From positions 186,001 through 250,000 of the forward strand of contig NZ_JPVQ01000001.1 of the NCBI RefSeq assembly GCF_000772965.1: a stretch of DNA of 64,000 nucleotides, written 5' to 3'. The notes beneath the pieces were generated by a model. The model did not search any database, was not told where the DNA came from, and saw only the letters and a list, made by a program, of their open reading frames with translations. This stretch comes from Ureibacillus massiliensis 4400831 = CIP 108448 = CCUG 49529 (GTDB lineage Bacteria > Bacillota > Bacilli > Bacillales_A > Planococcaceae). The position numbers were made by a program, and so were the translations under genes. Of the stretch, positions 44,998 to 54,068 are shown piece by piece; positions within the stretch are counted from its first letter, which is position 1; every line of letters starts with the position of its first letter.

Positions 44998-45219
44998 ATG
45001 AAGAAAACTATAATTGGCGGAATTATTACAGCAATCTCTAAAGAAATAGCAGTAAATATTTTAAATGATTTAGAAGGAACCGATATCACGGTAAGTCAAA
45101 TACAAGCAGGATTTAATGCAGGGGTTGAAGGTAAAAAAATAACAAATAATATTCGTGCATTTTCTAGCTATAGTCCTGAATTCAAATCAACATATATGGA
45201 TATCTATATCATGAAATAA
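44998..45219 (+). CDS. small hypothetical protein
   Basis: A 73-residue protein with a strong ribosome site (GAGGGGGAG) before the ATG. The N terminus is mildly hydrophobic (MKKTIIGGIITAISKEIAVN) but too short and mixed for a clear TM helix. It has no recognised motif. Its own terminator follows immediately, which supports expression as a single gene. Function unknown. Confidence 0.55.
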   Translation: MKKTIIGGIITAISKEIAVNILNDLEGTDITVSQIQAGFNAGVEGKKITNNIRAFSSYSPEFKSTYMDIYIMK

Positions 45220-45227
45220 TGATTATT

Positions 45228-45275
45228 AAAATGATGGATGCTCTAAATATCAGAGTCATCCATCATTTTTTATTT
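45228..45275. terminator. terminator between small protein and HXXEE gene
   Basis: AAAATGATGGATG and CATCCATCATTTT, with an inner CTCT/AGAG pair, form a long stem between convergent genes. Confidence 0.85.
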
Positions 45276-45299
45276 GTTAAGCAAGGAGGGCACAATCTC

Positions 45300-45836
45300 T
45301 TAAATGAATTTTTTACCTACCCAATGAGCGAAAAGTAATACAGGGACAATTAGAATACTTAAAGGCAAGGAAATCCATATCGTTTGCCAACTAATAATTT
45401 CATAATGAAGCATCGCAGGAAATAAATATAAACTATAAGGAATGATAATGATAACAGAAGTAATGGCTCCGGGTGTAATTGAACGAAGAAGAATAGATTG
45501 ACCGATATGAGTAAAAGCATGTAAAAAGAATACGAGTTGCACAGTTGTAAATAAATAAATATCACCAAAAGGTTCGCCTAGTACATAACGACTTGCAAGA
45601 ATCGTTGAAATACTAACGAACAGGAAGACTACTAGAACGGCGACAGTAAATTGAGCTGTTGTCATTGAAAACTGTTTAACAATTTGCTCCGCCATTTTTT
45701 TAGGCAAAAGCGTGAATATCTTTGATTTATTTCGAGCTAACCATTTTTCCACCATAATAATCTCTTCAAAATCATGAAAAATAAATAAAATTGGAAATAG
45801 CCAAATTAACGTTAATAAATAACCCCAATGCTCCAT
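45300..45836 (-). CDS. HXXEE domain membrane protein
   Basis: A 178-residue membrane protein with five hydrophobic segments. The family-defining motif HDFEE occurs in the first helix region (IFHDFEEIIMVEKWLARN), and a second conserved His lies in LHAFTHIGQSI. HXXEE proteins are predicted membrane metal-binding proteins of unknown activity. The ATG at 45836 follows AAAGGAGCACG. It marks the right edge of the accessory island and is divergent from fadF. Confidence 0.85.
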   Translation of the reverse strand: MEHWGYLLTLIWLFPILFIFHDFEEIIMVEKWLARNKSKIFTLLPKKMAEQIVKQFSMTTAQFTVAVLVVFLFVSISTILASRYVLGEPFGDIYLFTTVQLVFFLHAFTHIGQSILLRSITPGAITSVIIIIPYSLYLFPAMLHYEIISWQTIWISLPLSILIVPVLLFAHWVGKKFI

Positions 45837-45961
45837 AAACGTGCTCCTTTATTTTGATTTAAACAGACCACAACAATAATGTTCCTATATTTACCATAAC
45901 TTTTCAATCGAAATTGTGAAAGTATCGTAATTCAAACATTTCGGAAATTTCAAACTACTTA

Positions 45962-45991
45962 TTGACTGAATGCTCATTCATCTCTTAGAAT
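45962..45991 (+). promoter_or_regulatory. fadF promoter with operator-like inverted repeat
   Basis: TTGACT (45962-45967) and TAGAAT (45986-45991) are 18 bases apart. The spacer begins with GAATG-CT-CATTC, a perfect inverted repeat related to the TGAATGA/TCATTCA arms of the B. subtilis FadR box, though with shorter spacing. A similar site occurs at 48.35 kb upstream of the thiolase gene. Confidence 0.6.
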
Positions 45992-46100
45992 AAAAGTATA
46001 GATATACGTTTCGTAGTGGATGGAAAACTAGCATTATATTTAAGTCTAATAGGGGTAATAAATAGCCAATTATATTGGGGAGACAAGAGAGGGAGACAAG

Positions 46101-48236
46101 ATGAGTCCTTTATTAATTGCAAACTGGGTATTCTTCATTTTAGTAGTGTTTTATGCTTTAGGATTATTTATCTATTTATTAAAGACAAGATATGAATATG
46201 TAAAGCTAGGAAAAAAAGAAGAATTCAATGACAGTGTCAAAGAGCGACTTGAAAAAATTTGGGTTAATGTTTTTGGACAAAAGAAATTATTAAAAGATCC
46301 TAAGAGTGGTCTTATTCATGTATTTTTCTTCTATGGTTTTATATTAGTTCAATTTGGTGCGATCGATTTCATTTGGAAAGGACTAGCACCTGGTTCTCAT
46401 TTGCCGCTAGGGCCACTCTATGAAGTGTTTACTTTATTTGAGGAGTTCGTAGCCGCAATAATTTTATTTGCTGTTTGTTGGGCATTTTACCGACGTTATA
46501 TTGAAAAGCTTGTTCGTTTAAAACGCGGATGGAAAAATGGACTAGTGTTAATTTTTATTGGCGGTTTAATGGTATCGACATTAGTTGGCAACGCAATGAG
46601 CATGATTTGGCAAGGACATGGCTTTACAGGAAGTGAACCAATTGCTTCGAGTATCGCAGCGGTATTTGGATTCTTACCTCCAACAGCTGCTGCGGTAGTC
46701 TTTTATGCTATGTGGTGGGTTCATTTACTTATCTTATTAACATTCTTAGTATATGTTCCACAGTCGAAGCACTTCCACTTAATCGCAGGTCCAGTCAATG
46801 TTTATTTTCATCGACTTGATCGTGCTGGTACACTCCGTCCGATTAACTTTGAAGCGATGGAGGAAATGGAAGACGAAGAAGAAATGCCATCTTTTGGTGT
46901 TGGTAAAATTCAAGATTTCACTCAAAAGCAATTAATAGATTTATATGCTTGTGTTGAATGTGGGCGTTGTACAAACATGTGTCCAGCTACTGGAACAGGG
47001 AAAATGCTTTCACCAATGGATTTAATCGTCAAATTACGAGACCACCTTACGAATACTGGGGCAGTGGTGACAAAGAAAAAACCTTGGGTACCTGCTTCAT
47101 TCTTTAGAAATACAAATGGCAATCAACTTGCTATGGCAGCAGGAGCAGAAGGTGCAATAATTGAGGATATTTACAGTCCATCTTTAATCGGAGATGTTAT
47201 TACGGAAGAAGAGATTTGGGCATGTACAACTTGCCGTAACTGTGAAGATCAATGCCCTGTAATGAATGAGCATGTTGATAAAATTATTGATCTTCGTCGT
47301 TACTTAACAATGACAGAAGGAAAAGTAAACTCTGACGCACAACGCGCTATGAATAATATTGAACGTCAAGGAAATCCTTGGGGACTTAATCGTAAAGAAA
47401 AGGAAAACTGGCGTGATCTTGATCCAACAGTCACTATTCCAACAGTGAAAGAAGCAAATAAATCTGGAGAAGGCTTTGAATATTTATTCTGGGTTGGCTC
47501 AATGGGTGCATTTGATAGTCGTTCACAAAAAATTGCATTATCCTTTGCTCGATTATTGAATGAGGCAGGCGTGAAGTTTGCAATTTTAGGTAATAAGGAA
47601 AAGAACTCTGGGGATACGCCAAGACGTTTAGGAAATGAATTCTTATTCCAAGAACTTGCTACTGCAAACATCGATGAGTTTGAAAAAAACGATGTAAAGA
47701 AAATCGTCACAATCGATCCGCATGCATACAATATATTTAAAAATGAATACAAAGATTTCGGTTGGGAAGGCGAAGTTTACCATCACACAGAGTTATTGTA
47801 TGACTTAGTGGAACAAGATAAATTAACGTTAAACCATCGTGTGGAAGAAACAATCGTATTCCATGATTCATGTTACTTAGGTCGATATAACGACGTTTAT
47901 GATCCGCCACGTGAAATTTTAAGATCCATTCCAGGTGTGAAGTTAGTAGAAATGGAACGTAACCGTGAAACAGCAATGTGCTGTGGAGCAGGTGGAGGAT
48001 TAATGTGGATGGAAGAGCATGTTGGTAATCGAATTAACGTCGCTCGTACTGAACAAGCATTAGCGACAAACGCATCGGTCATTTCTTCAGGCTGTCCATA
48101 CTGCTTAACAATGCTTTCTGACGGTACAAAGGCAAAAGAAGTAGAAGATAAAGTAGGCACATACGATGTTGTAGAATTACTAGAACGCTCCGTCTTTGGA
48201 GAGCAATTGAATAAGTTGGAAGAAGCTGTGATGTAA
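46101..48236 (+). CDS. fadF: FadF-like membrane iron-sulfur oxidoreductase
   Basis: A 711-residue protein of the fatty-acid oxidation electron chain. The N-terminal third is membrane-embedded (about five to six helices, nitrate-reductase gamma-like). Two 4Fe-4S motifs follow, CVECGRCTNMCPATGTG and CTTCRNCEDQCPVMNEH. The C-terminal half has two CCG domains (HDSCYLGRYNDVYDPP, CCGAGGGLMWMEEH, SGCPYCLTML). It probably passes electrons from acyl-CoA dehydrogenases, via ETF, to menaquinone; that role is inferred for the family. It heads the beta-oxidation cluster as B. subtilis ywjF does. Confidence 0.88.
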   Translation: MSPLLIANWVFFILVVFYALGLFIYLLKTRYEYVKLGKKEEFNDSVKERLEKIWVNVFGQKKLLKDPKSGLIHVFFFYGFILVQFGAIDFIWKGLAPGSHLPLGPLYEVFTLFEEFVAAIILFAVCWAFYRRYIEKLVRLKRGWKNGLVLIFIGGLMVSTLVGNAMSMIWQGHGFTGSEPIASSIAAVFGFLPPTAAAVVFYAMWWVHLLILLTFLVYVPQSKHFHLIAGPVNVYFHRLDRAGTLRPINFEAMEEMEDEEEMPSFGVGKIQDFTQKQLIDLYACVECGRCTNMCPATGTGKMLSPMDLIVKLRDHLTNTGAVVTKKKPWVPASFFRNTNGNQLAMAAGAEGAIIEDIYSPSLIGDVITEEEIWACTTCRNCEDQCPVMNEHVDKIIDLRRYLTMTEGKVNSDAQRAMNNIERQGNPWGLNRKEKENWRDLDPTVTIPTVKEANKSGEGFEYLFWVGSMGAFDSRSQKIALSFARLLNEAGVKFAILGNKEKNSGDTPRRLGNEFLFQELATANIDEFEKNDVKKIVTIDPHAYNIFKNEYKDFGWEGEVYHHTELLYDLVEQDKLTLNHRVEETIVFHDSCYLGRYNDVYDPPREILRSIPGVKLVEMERNRETAMCCGAGGGLMWMEEHVGNRINVARTEQALATNASVISSGCPYCLTMLSDGTKAKEVEDKVGTYDVVELLERSVFGEQLNKLEEAVM

Positions 48237-48301
48237 GTAACCATTTTGAAGTGAGTAAATTAGCAATAATCTTCATTCTTTACGATCAAAGTCATCTAAG
48301 T

Positions 48302-48336
48302 AAAAATGGGAGTTCTAAAACACTCCCATTTTTCAT
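48302..48336 (+). terminator. fadF terminator
   Basis: AAAAATGGGAGT and ACTCCCATTTTT form a perfect 12-bp stem. Confidence 0.85.
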
Positions 48337-48347
48337 AAATATTATCC

Positions 48348-48359
48348 GAGCGAGCGTTC
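48348..48359. promoter_or_regulatory. second FadR-like operator candidate before the thiolase gene
   Basis: GAGCGAGCGTTC, read on the minus strand within TTGACTGAACGCTCGCTC, aligns with TTGACTGAATGCTCATTC at the fadF promoter (15 of 18 positions). It lies between the fadF terminator and the thiolase gene. Confidence 0.45.
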
Positions 48360-48390
48360 AGTCAATTGAGCGTCTGAACACGTAGCGGTG

Positions 48391-48597
48391 AGACGCTCAA
48401 TTTGCGACGAGGATAGCGAAGCGACGCAGGAGCAAATTGGTATAAAACTGAAATTGAGTCATCGAATTTGCGACGAGGATGGTGCCATCTGTGATGTGAC
48501 CACCGCAGTAGCACATGGTTTTGACTCAACTGAAATTGAGTCATTTTGTTTGCGACGAGGAACCACTGCAACGCAAGAGCGTACAAAATTTTATCTA
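48391..48597. repeat. TTTGCGACGAGGA repeat cluster
   Basis: Three copies of TTTGCGACGAGG start at 48401, 48468 and 48550. The second and third are each preceded by TGAAATTGAGTCAT, giving a direct repeat of about 31 bases 82 bases apart. GC-rich fragments such as GCGAAGCGACGCAGGAGCAA follow copy one. A related AATTTGCGACGAG copy is at 63.2 kb. The cluster occupies the leader region of the thiolase gene. No coding potential is convincing. Confidence 0.8.
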
Positions 48598-48657
48598 TAA
48601 CTCTATGAATCCAGAAAATCGTTTACTAGTTTAAACAAATAATATAGGGGTGGAAAA

Positions 48658-49851
48658 ATGAACAAAACAGTTATTTTAGATGGGGCAAGAACTGCTTTTG
48701 GAAAATTTGGTGGTGCATTATCGGCACTATCAGCAAGTGATTTAGGTGGTATTGCCATCAAAGGTGCATTAGAAAAAGCAAAGGTAAAACCTGAGGAAGT
48801 AAATGAAGTAATGATGGGTACTGTCTTACAAGGGGGACAGGGACAGATTCCTTCACGCCAAGCAGCTTCCAAAGCTGGTATTCCATTTAACGTGAAAACA
48901 GAAACGATTAACAAAGTATGCGCATCCGGTATGCGAAGTGTTACGTTAGCAGATCAATTAATTCGCCTAGGGGAAGAGGAAGTTATCGTTGCAGGTGGCA
49001 TGGAATCGATGTCAAATGCCCCTTACTATTTACCAAAAGGACGTTGGGGTCTTCGAATGGGTGACGCAACATTAATCGATGGCATGGTATATGATGGACT
49101 ATCCTGTGCATTCCATCCAAACAATGTTCATATGGGAACTTATGGCAATAGCACAGCGAGCGAGTTCCAATTAACAAGAGAGCAACAAGATAGCTGGGCA
49201 TTGCGAAGTCATACATTAGCACTACAAGCGATGGAATCTGGAAAATTTGCAGAAGAAATAGTGCCTGTTGAATTGAAAGGACGTAAAGGAGATATCACAC
49301 TAGTTGAAACAGATGAAGCGCCTAGAAAAGACTCTTCTTTGGAAGCGTTATCAAAACTTAGACCAGCCTTCGATAAAGAAGGAACGGTTACAGCAGGGAA
49401 TGCCCCTGGTGTAAATGACGGAGCATGCGCAATGGTTCTAATGAGCGAGGAAAAAGCTGAAAGAGAAGGTCGTACACCACTTGCTACAATAGTTGCTCAC
49501 GCAGAAGTAGGTGTGGACCCTAAGGACTTCCCACAAACGCCAGGGCTAGTCATTAACGAAATATTAAAGAAAACAGGTAAATCTATCGAAGAAATCGATT
49601 TAATTGAAATTAACGAAGCATTTGCAGCTGTTGCATTAGTAAGTAATCAAATTGCAGGGATTGACCCTGAAAAAGTAAATGTCAATGGTGGTGCAGTTGC
49701 TTTAGGCCATCCAATAGGCGCATCAGGTGCAAGAATTATTTTAACGTTAGCTTATGAATTAAAACGTCGAGGTGGTGGCATTGGCATTGCCGCTATTTGT
49801 TCGGGTGGCGGTCAAGGGGATGCCATTATGATTGAAGTACCTAAACAATAA
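48658..49851 (+). CDS. acetyl-CoA acetyltransferase (thiolase)
   Basis: Thiolase of 397 residues that cleaves 3-ketoacyl-CoA or condenses acetyl-CoA. The nucleophilic Cys88 is in [11 protein letters not shown], and the other family motifs are [32 protein letters not shown] and [13 protein letters not shown]. It opens a five-gene block with hydroxyacyl-CoA dehydrogenase, two acyl-CoA dehydrogenases and a TetR regulator. The mmgABC operon of B. subtilis has a similar gene set. AGGGGTGG precedes the ATG. Confidence 0.95.
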   Translation: MNKTVILDGARTAFGKFGGALSALSASDLGGIAIKGALEKAKVKPEEVNEVMMGTVLQGGQGQIPSRQAASKAGIPFNVKTETINKVCASGMRSVTLADQLIRLGEEEVIVAGGMESMSNAPYYLPKGRWGLRMGDATLIDGMVYDGLSCAFHPNNVHMGTYGNSTASEFQLTREQQDSWALRSHTLALQAMESGKFAEEIVPVELKGRKGDITLVETDEAPRKDSSLEALSKLRPAFDKEGTVTAGNAPGVNDGACAMVLMSEEKAEREGRTPLATIVAHAEVGVDPKDFPQTPGLVINEILKKTGKSIEEIDLIEINEAFAAVALVSNQIAGIDPEKVNVNGGAVALGHPIGASGARIILTLAYELKRRGGGIGIAAICSGGGQGDAIMIEVPKQ

Positions 49852-50010
49852 TAGATTCACAAGCAATCCTTTCACTAATCGTTTCTTAAAATACTCTGTT
49901 TATCACGACTTCAAAGTTTTCTGATGAGGAAGAGAATGATCCCTTCCTTTCGTTCGGAACCTTATGCAGTTTTATTTAACAGTGCAATTAAAATATGGGA
50001 GGTAAACGAT

Positions 50011-50865
50011 ATGGCAATTCAAAAAGTAATGGTAATCGGTGCTGGACAAATGGGATCAGGCATTGCGCAAGTATGTGCTCAAGCAGGATATGAAGTCATC
50101 TTAAATGATATTAAACAAGAGTTTCTAGATCGTGGACTAAATGGCATTACTAAAAATTTAGGTCGTGATGTGGAGAAGGGTCGTAAAACAGAAGAAGAGA
50201 AATCGTTAATTTTAAGTCGTATTACCCAATCTCTTGAAACAAAAGATGCCTTTGATGTGGATATTGTCATTGAAGCTGCAACGGAGAATATGGATATTAA
50301 ACAATCCATCTTTAGAGAAATTGATGCCATTGCACCAATGCATGCAATACTTGCTACTAATACATCTTCCTTACCAATTACTGAAATTGCAGCAGTAACA
50401 GAACGCCCTGAGCAAGTAATTGGAATGCATTTTATGAATCCCGTTCCGGTTATGAAGCTAGTAGAAATTATTCGAGGTCTTGCAACAACTGATGAAGTAT
50501 ATAAAGCAGTTGAAGAGATGACAACTTCTTTAGGAAAAACACCAGTTGAAGTAAATGATTTCCCTGGATTTATATCAAATCGAATTTTATTGCCAATGAT
50601 TAATGAGGCGATTTATGCATTGTATGAAGGGGTTGCAACAAAAGAAGCAATTGATGATGTTATGAAGCTTGGAATGAATCACCCAATGGGACCACTAACG
50701 TTAGCTGATTTCATTGGTTTAGATACTTGCTTATACATTATGGAAATTCTTCATGAAGGATTAGGAGATAGTAAATATCGTCCGTGCCCGTTGCTTCGGA
50801 AGTATGTGGCGGCTGGTTGGTTGGGTCGAAAATCAGGTCGAGGCTTCTACGTCTATGACATCTAG
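50011..50865 (+). CDS. 3-hydroxybutyryl-CoA dehydrogenase
   Basis: NAD-dependent dehydrogenase of 284 residues. The Rossmann motif is [20 protein letters not shown] at the N terminus, with the NTSSLPIT and [13 protein letters not shown] catalytic segments and the C-terminal [15 protein letters not shown] helical domain. It oxidises 3-hydroxyacyl-CoA between the dehydrogenase and thiolase steps. The ATG at 50011 follows GGGAGGTAAACGAT; an ATG 29 codons earlier adds no conserved residues and is rejected. Confidence 0.94.
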   Translation: MAIQKVMVIGAGQMGSGIAQVCAQAGYEVILNDIKQEFLDRGLNGITKNLGRDVEKGRKTEEEKSLILSRITQSLETKDAFDVDIVIEAATENMDIKQSIFREIDAIAPMHAILATNTSSLPITEIAAVTERPEQVIGMHFMNPVPVMKLVEIIRGLATTDEVYKAVEEMTTSLGKTPVEVNDFPGFISNRILLPMINEAIYALYEGVATKEAIDDVMKLGMNHPMGPLTLADFIGLDTCLYIMEILHEGLGDSKYRPCPLLRKYVAAGWLGRKSGRGFYVYDI

Positions 50866-50878
50866 GGAGTGACTCTGT

Positions 50879-52015
50879 ATGGATTTGCAAATGACGAAAG
50901 AGCAAATCATGGTTCGAGATATGATCCGGGATTTTGCTCAGTCGGAAATTACACCATTTATTGAAAACATGGAGCAAGGTGAGTTTCCGACACCTATCCT
51001 AAAAAAAATGGGAGATCTCGGGCTAATGGGGATGACTACACCAGAAAACTTAGGTGGAGCAGGAATGGATTTCACTTCCTATATCTTAGCAATTAATGAA
51101 CTTTCAAAAGTAAGCGCTGTCGTAGCTGTTATTTTATCTGTTCATACATCTGTCGGGACAAATCCGATTCTATATTTCGGTAGTGAAGAGCAAAAGAAAA
51201 AATATATTCCGAAATTAGCAAGCGGTGAATTTTTAGGTGCCTTCTGTTTAACAGAACCAGGTGCTGGATCAGATGCGGCATCACTTAAAACACGTGCAGT
51301 AAAAGACGGCGACCATTATATTCTCAATGGTTCAAAGGTGTTTATTACAAATGGTGGAAAAGCGGATGTTTACATTGTATTTGCTTCTACCAACCCAGAA
51401 AAAGGTCCCCGTGGGATATCTGCATTCATCGTTGAAAAAGATACACCTGGCTTAATTATCGGGAAAAATGAAGAAAAGATGGGGCTTCACGGCTCAAAAA
51501 CCGTACAGCTTACCTTTGAAAATATGAAAATCTCAGATAGTCAGTTATTAGGTGAGGAAAATCATGGGTTCAAAATTGCTATGGCTAATTTAGAGGTTGG
51601 ACGTATTGGAATTGCAGCACAAGCTCTTGGGATTGCAGAAGCTGCTTTTGAAGCAGCTGTTGACTATGCAAAGGGGCGAATTCAGTTTGGTAAGCCAATT
51701 GCCACTCAACAAGGAGTAGGCTTCAAACTGGCAGATATGGCAACTCAAATAGAGGCTGCTCGATTACTCGTCTATAAAGCCGCTGATTTAAAAACAAGAG
51801 GCCTATCCTGTGCGAAAGAGGCATCAATGGCAAAATTATTTGCTTCAAGAACCGCCGTTAAAGTAACGACAGAGGCGATTCAAGTGTTTGGTGGGTACGG
51901 ATATACAAAGGATTATCCGGTAGAGCGATTTTTCCGTGACGCAAAAATTACTGAAATCTATGAAGGTACAAGTGAAATCCAAAAGATTGTCATTAGCAAA
52001 AATTTATATAAGTAA
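50879..52015 (+). CDS. acyl-CoA dehydrogenase (short/branched-chain type)
   Basis: FAD enzyme of 378 residues, the first step of acyl-CoA beta-oxidation. Motifs are AFCLTEPGAGSDAASLKT, VFITNGGKADVYIVFA and EIYEGTSEIQKIVIS, the last with the catalytic Glu. It starts 13 bases after the dehydrogenase gene. It is a close paralogue of the next gene. Chain-length preference cannot be read; short or branched chains are inferred from clustering with isobutyryl-CoA mutase. Confidence 0.93.
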   Translation: MDLQMTKEQIMVRDMIRDFAQSEITPFIENMEQGEFPTPILKKMGDLGLMGMTTPENLGGAGMDFTSYILAINELSKVSAVVAVILSVHTSVGTNPILYFGSEEQKKKYIPKLASGEFLGAFCLTEPGAGSDAASLKTRAVKDGDHYILNGSKVFITNGGKADVYIVFASTNPEKGPRGISAFIVEKDTPGLIIGKNEEKMGLHGSKTVQLTFENMKISDSQLLGEENHGFKIAMANLEVGRIGIAAQALGIAEAAFEAAVDYAKGRIQFGKPIATQQGVGFKLADMATQIEAARLLVYKAADLKTRGLSCAKEASMAKLFASRTAVKVTTEAIQVFGGYGYTKDYPVERFFRDAKITEIYEGTSEIQKIVISKNLYK

Positions 52016-52114
52016 GTGTTTCATAAAGAAAACTACGACCAAATACCAAGCATAAGTTTTTTTAAAACTTCGAACAAAGGGTTGTATATAAAAAATTACA
52101 CTGGGGGTAGGAAT

Positions 52115-53254
52115 ATGAACTTTCAATTATCAGAAGAACATGAACAATTACGAGAAATGATCAGAGACTTTGCACTAAATGAAGTAGCACCAACTGCTGC
52201 AGAAAGAGATGAAAACGAAGCATTCGATCGCAAAATTTGGGATAAAATGGCTGAACTCGGCTTAACAGGAATTCCGTGGCCAGAAGAATACGGGGGAGCG
52301 GGGTTCGACTACTTAGCTTATGCAATCGCAGTTGAAGAACTTTCCAGAGTTTGTGCATCAACAGGGGTAACGTTATCAGCACACACTTCATTAGCGGGTT
52401 GGCCACTTTATAAATTTGGCACAGAGGAACAAAAACAAACATACTTACGCCCAATGGCAGAAGGTAAAAAAATCGGTGCTTATTGTTTAACAGAACCAGG
52501 CTCAGGCAGTGATGCAGGTGGGATGACAACAAATGCTAGACTTGAAGGTGATGAATATGTTTTAAACGGATCGAAAATTTTCATTACCAATGGTGGAGAG
52601 GCTGAAATTTATATAGTTTTTGCAGTTACTGATCCGTCCTCAAAACATAAAGGAACAAGTGCGTTTATTGTTGAATCAAGCTTCCCAGGATTTAAAGTTG
52701 GGAAAAAAGAAAAGAAAATGGGCATTCGTTCTTCACCGACTACGGAAATTATTTTTGATAATTGTCGTGTTCCAAAAGAAAATCTACTTGGAGAAGAAGG
52801 GGAAGGCTTCATCATCGCGATGAAAACGCTAGACGGTGGTCGAAATGGAATCGCAGCACAAGCGGTAGGTATTGCTCAAGGTGCTTTAGATGCCGCTGTT
52901 GGCTATGCAAAAGAACGTGTTCAATTTGGAAAGCCAATCGTTGCAAACCAAGGTGTGTCATTTAAATTAGCAGATATGGCGACAGCGATAGAAGCTTCTA
53001 GACTTCTTACGTATCAAGCTGCTTGGTTAGAATCAAATAATTTACCATATGGGAAGGAGTCTGCAATGGCGAAATTAATGGCAGGCGACACAGCGATGTC
53101 TGTCACAACAGATGCAGTACAAATTTTTGGGGGCTATGGCTATACAAAAGAATATCCAGTCGAGCGCTATATGCGTGATGCCAAAATCACTCAAATATAC
53201 GAGGGAACACAAGAGATTCAACGTCTTGTCATCTCCCGTATGATAACAAAATAA
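52115..53254 (+). CDS. acdA: acyl-CoA dehydrogenase AcdA-like
   Basis: Second dehydrogenase of 379 residues with the same motifs: [35 protein letters not shown] and [17 protein letters not shown], with catalytic Glu present. The ATG at 52115 after GGGGGTAGG gives the standard length; a frame from 52016 overlapping the previous gene's end is rejected. In B. subtilis a single acdA lies between fadF and rpoE, so this is the likely positional equivalent. Confidence 0.92.
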   Translation: MNFQLSEEHEQLREMIRDFALNEVAPTAAERDENEAFDRKIWDKMAELGLTGIPWPEEYGGAGFDYLAYAIAVEELSRVCASTGVTLSAHTSLAGWPLYKFGTEEQKQTYLRPMAEGKKIGAYCLTEPGSGSDAGGMTTNARLEGDEYVLNGSKIFITNGGEAEIYIVFAVTDPSSKHKGTSAFIVESSFPGFKVGKKEKKMGIRSSPTTEIIFDNCRVPKENLLGEEGEGFIIAMKTLDGGRNGIAAQAVGIAQGALDAAVGYAKERVQFGKPIVANQGVSFKLADMATAIEASRLLTYQAAWLESNNLPYGKESAMAKLMAGDTAMSVTTDAVQIFGGYGYTKEYPVERYMRDAKITQIYEGTQEIQRLVISRMITK

Positions 53255-53256
53255 AA

Positions 53257-53898
53257 ATGGCTCAAAAAAATAAAATTGTCGTTCAGACATCAGTAAAAGA
53301 TGAAAGTCTAATTGAATTAAGAAGGCAGCAAATTATAGGTGGGGCTGTCAAACTTTTTAAAGAAAAGGGCTTTCATCGAGCGACAACGAGAGAAATCGCA
53401 AAATCGGCTGGATTTAGTATTGGGACGTTGTATGAATACATTCGCACAAAAGAAGATGTCCTCTATTTAGTATGTGATCATATTTATGATGAAGTGAAAC
53501 AGCAACTAGCGGGCATTACAACTCATTCAGGAACCCTTGGAGAATTGAAGCACGCTATTAAACAATATTTTAAATTGATTGATAGTATGATAGATGAATT
53601 TACAATCATGTATCAAGAAACAAAATCGCTTTCAAAAGAAGCGATGCATTACGTATTTGAAAAGGAATTAGGGATGGTTAGCTTCTTTGAACAAATTATT
53701 AAAAACTGTATGCCATCTGGGGGGAAGGCATTAACAGATGATGAAATCTTCCTTGTAGCAAATCAAATTGTTGTTCAAGGGCAAGCTTGGGCCTTTCGTA
53801 AGTGGACACTTCAAAAACGATACACGCTAGAAGAATACACTAATGCTCAAACAAAACTATTGCTTTCAGGGATGATACATCTACAAGAAGAAGAGTAA
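53257..53898 (+). CDS. TetR family regulator (FadR-like)
   Basis: A 213-residue regulator. The N-terminal helix-turn-helix domain is RQQIIGGAVKLFKEKGFHRA followed by TTREIAKSAGFSIGTLYEYI, with a C-terminal ligand-binding helical domain. It begins three bases after acdA with no obvious ribosome site, so it is probably translated by coupling. Its position in the beta-oxidation operon, and two matching inverted repeats upstream of fadF and the thiolase gene, suggest it represses the cluster and is released by acyl-CoA. That is inference. Confidence 0.88.
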   Translation: MAQKNKIVVQTSVKDESLIELRRQQIIGGAVKLFKEKGFHRATTREIAKSAGFSIGTLYEYIRTKEDVLYLVCDHIYDEVKQQLAGITTHSGTLGELKHAIKQYFKLIDSMIDEFTIMYQETKSLSKEAMHYVFEKELGMVSFFEQIIKNCMPSGGKALTDDEIFLVANQIVVQGQAWAFRKWTLQKRYTLEEYTNAQTKLLLSGMIHLQEEE

Positions 53899-53908
53899 GA
53901 AGCTCATT

Positions 53909-53952
53909 ACACCGCTAATAAGCATATATCTATTGCTTGTCATTAGCGGTGT
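53909..53952 (+). terminator. terminator between the TetR gene and icmF
   Basis: ACACCGCTAAT and ATTAGCGGTGT form a perfect stem with an inner AGCA/TGCT pair. Confidence 0.75.
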
Positions 53953-54068
53953 TTATTCATAACAGGTACTAATGATGCACGCGACATTGAATCTGTATGC
54001 AAATGTTGATTCTGACACAACTCACAAAGGAATTGCACAATGTTTACGTTAAGAAAGGGGTAAGACGT

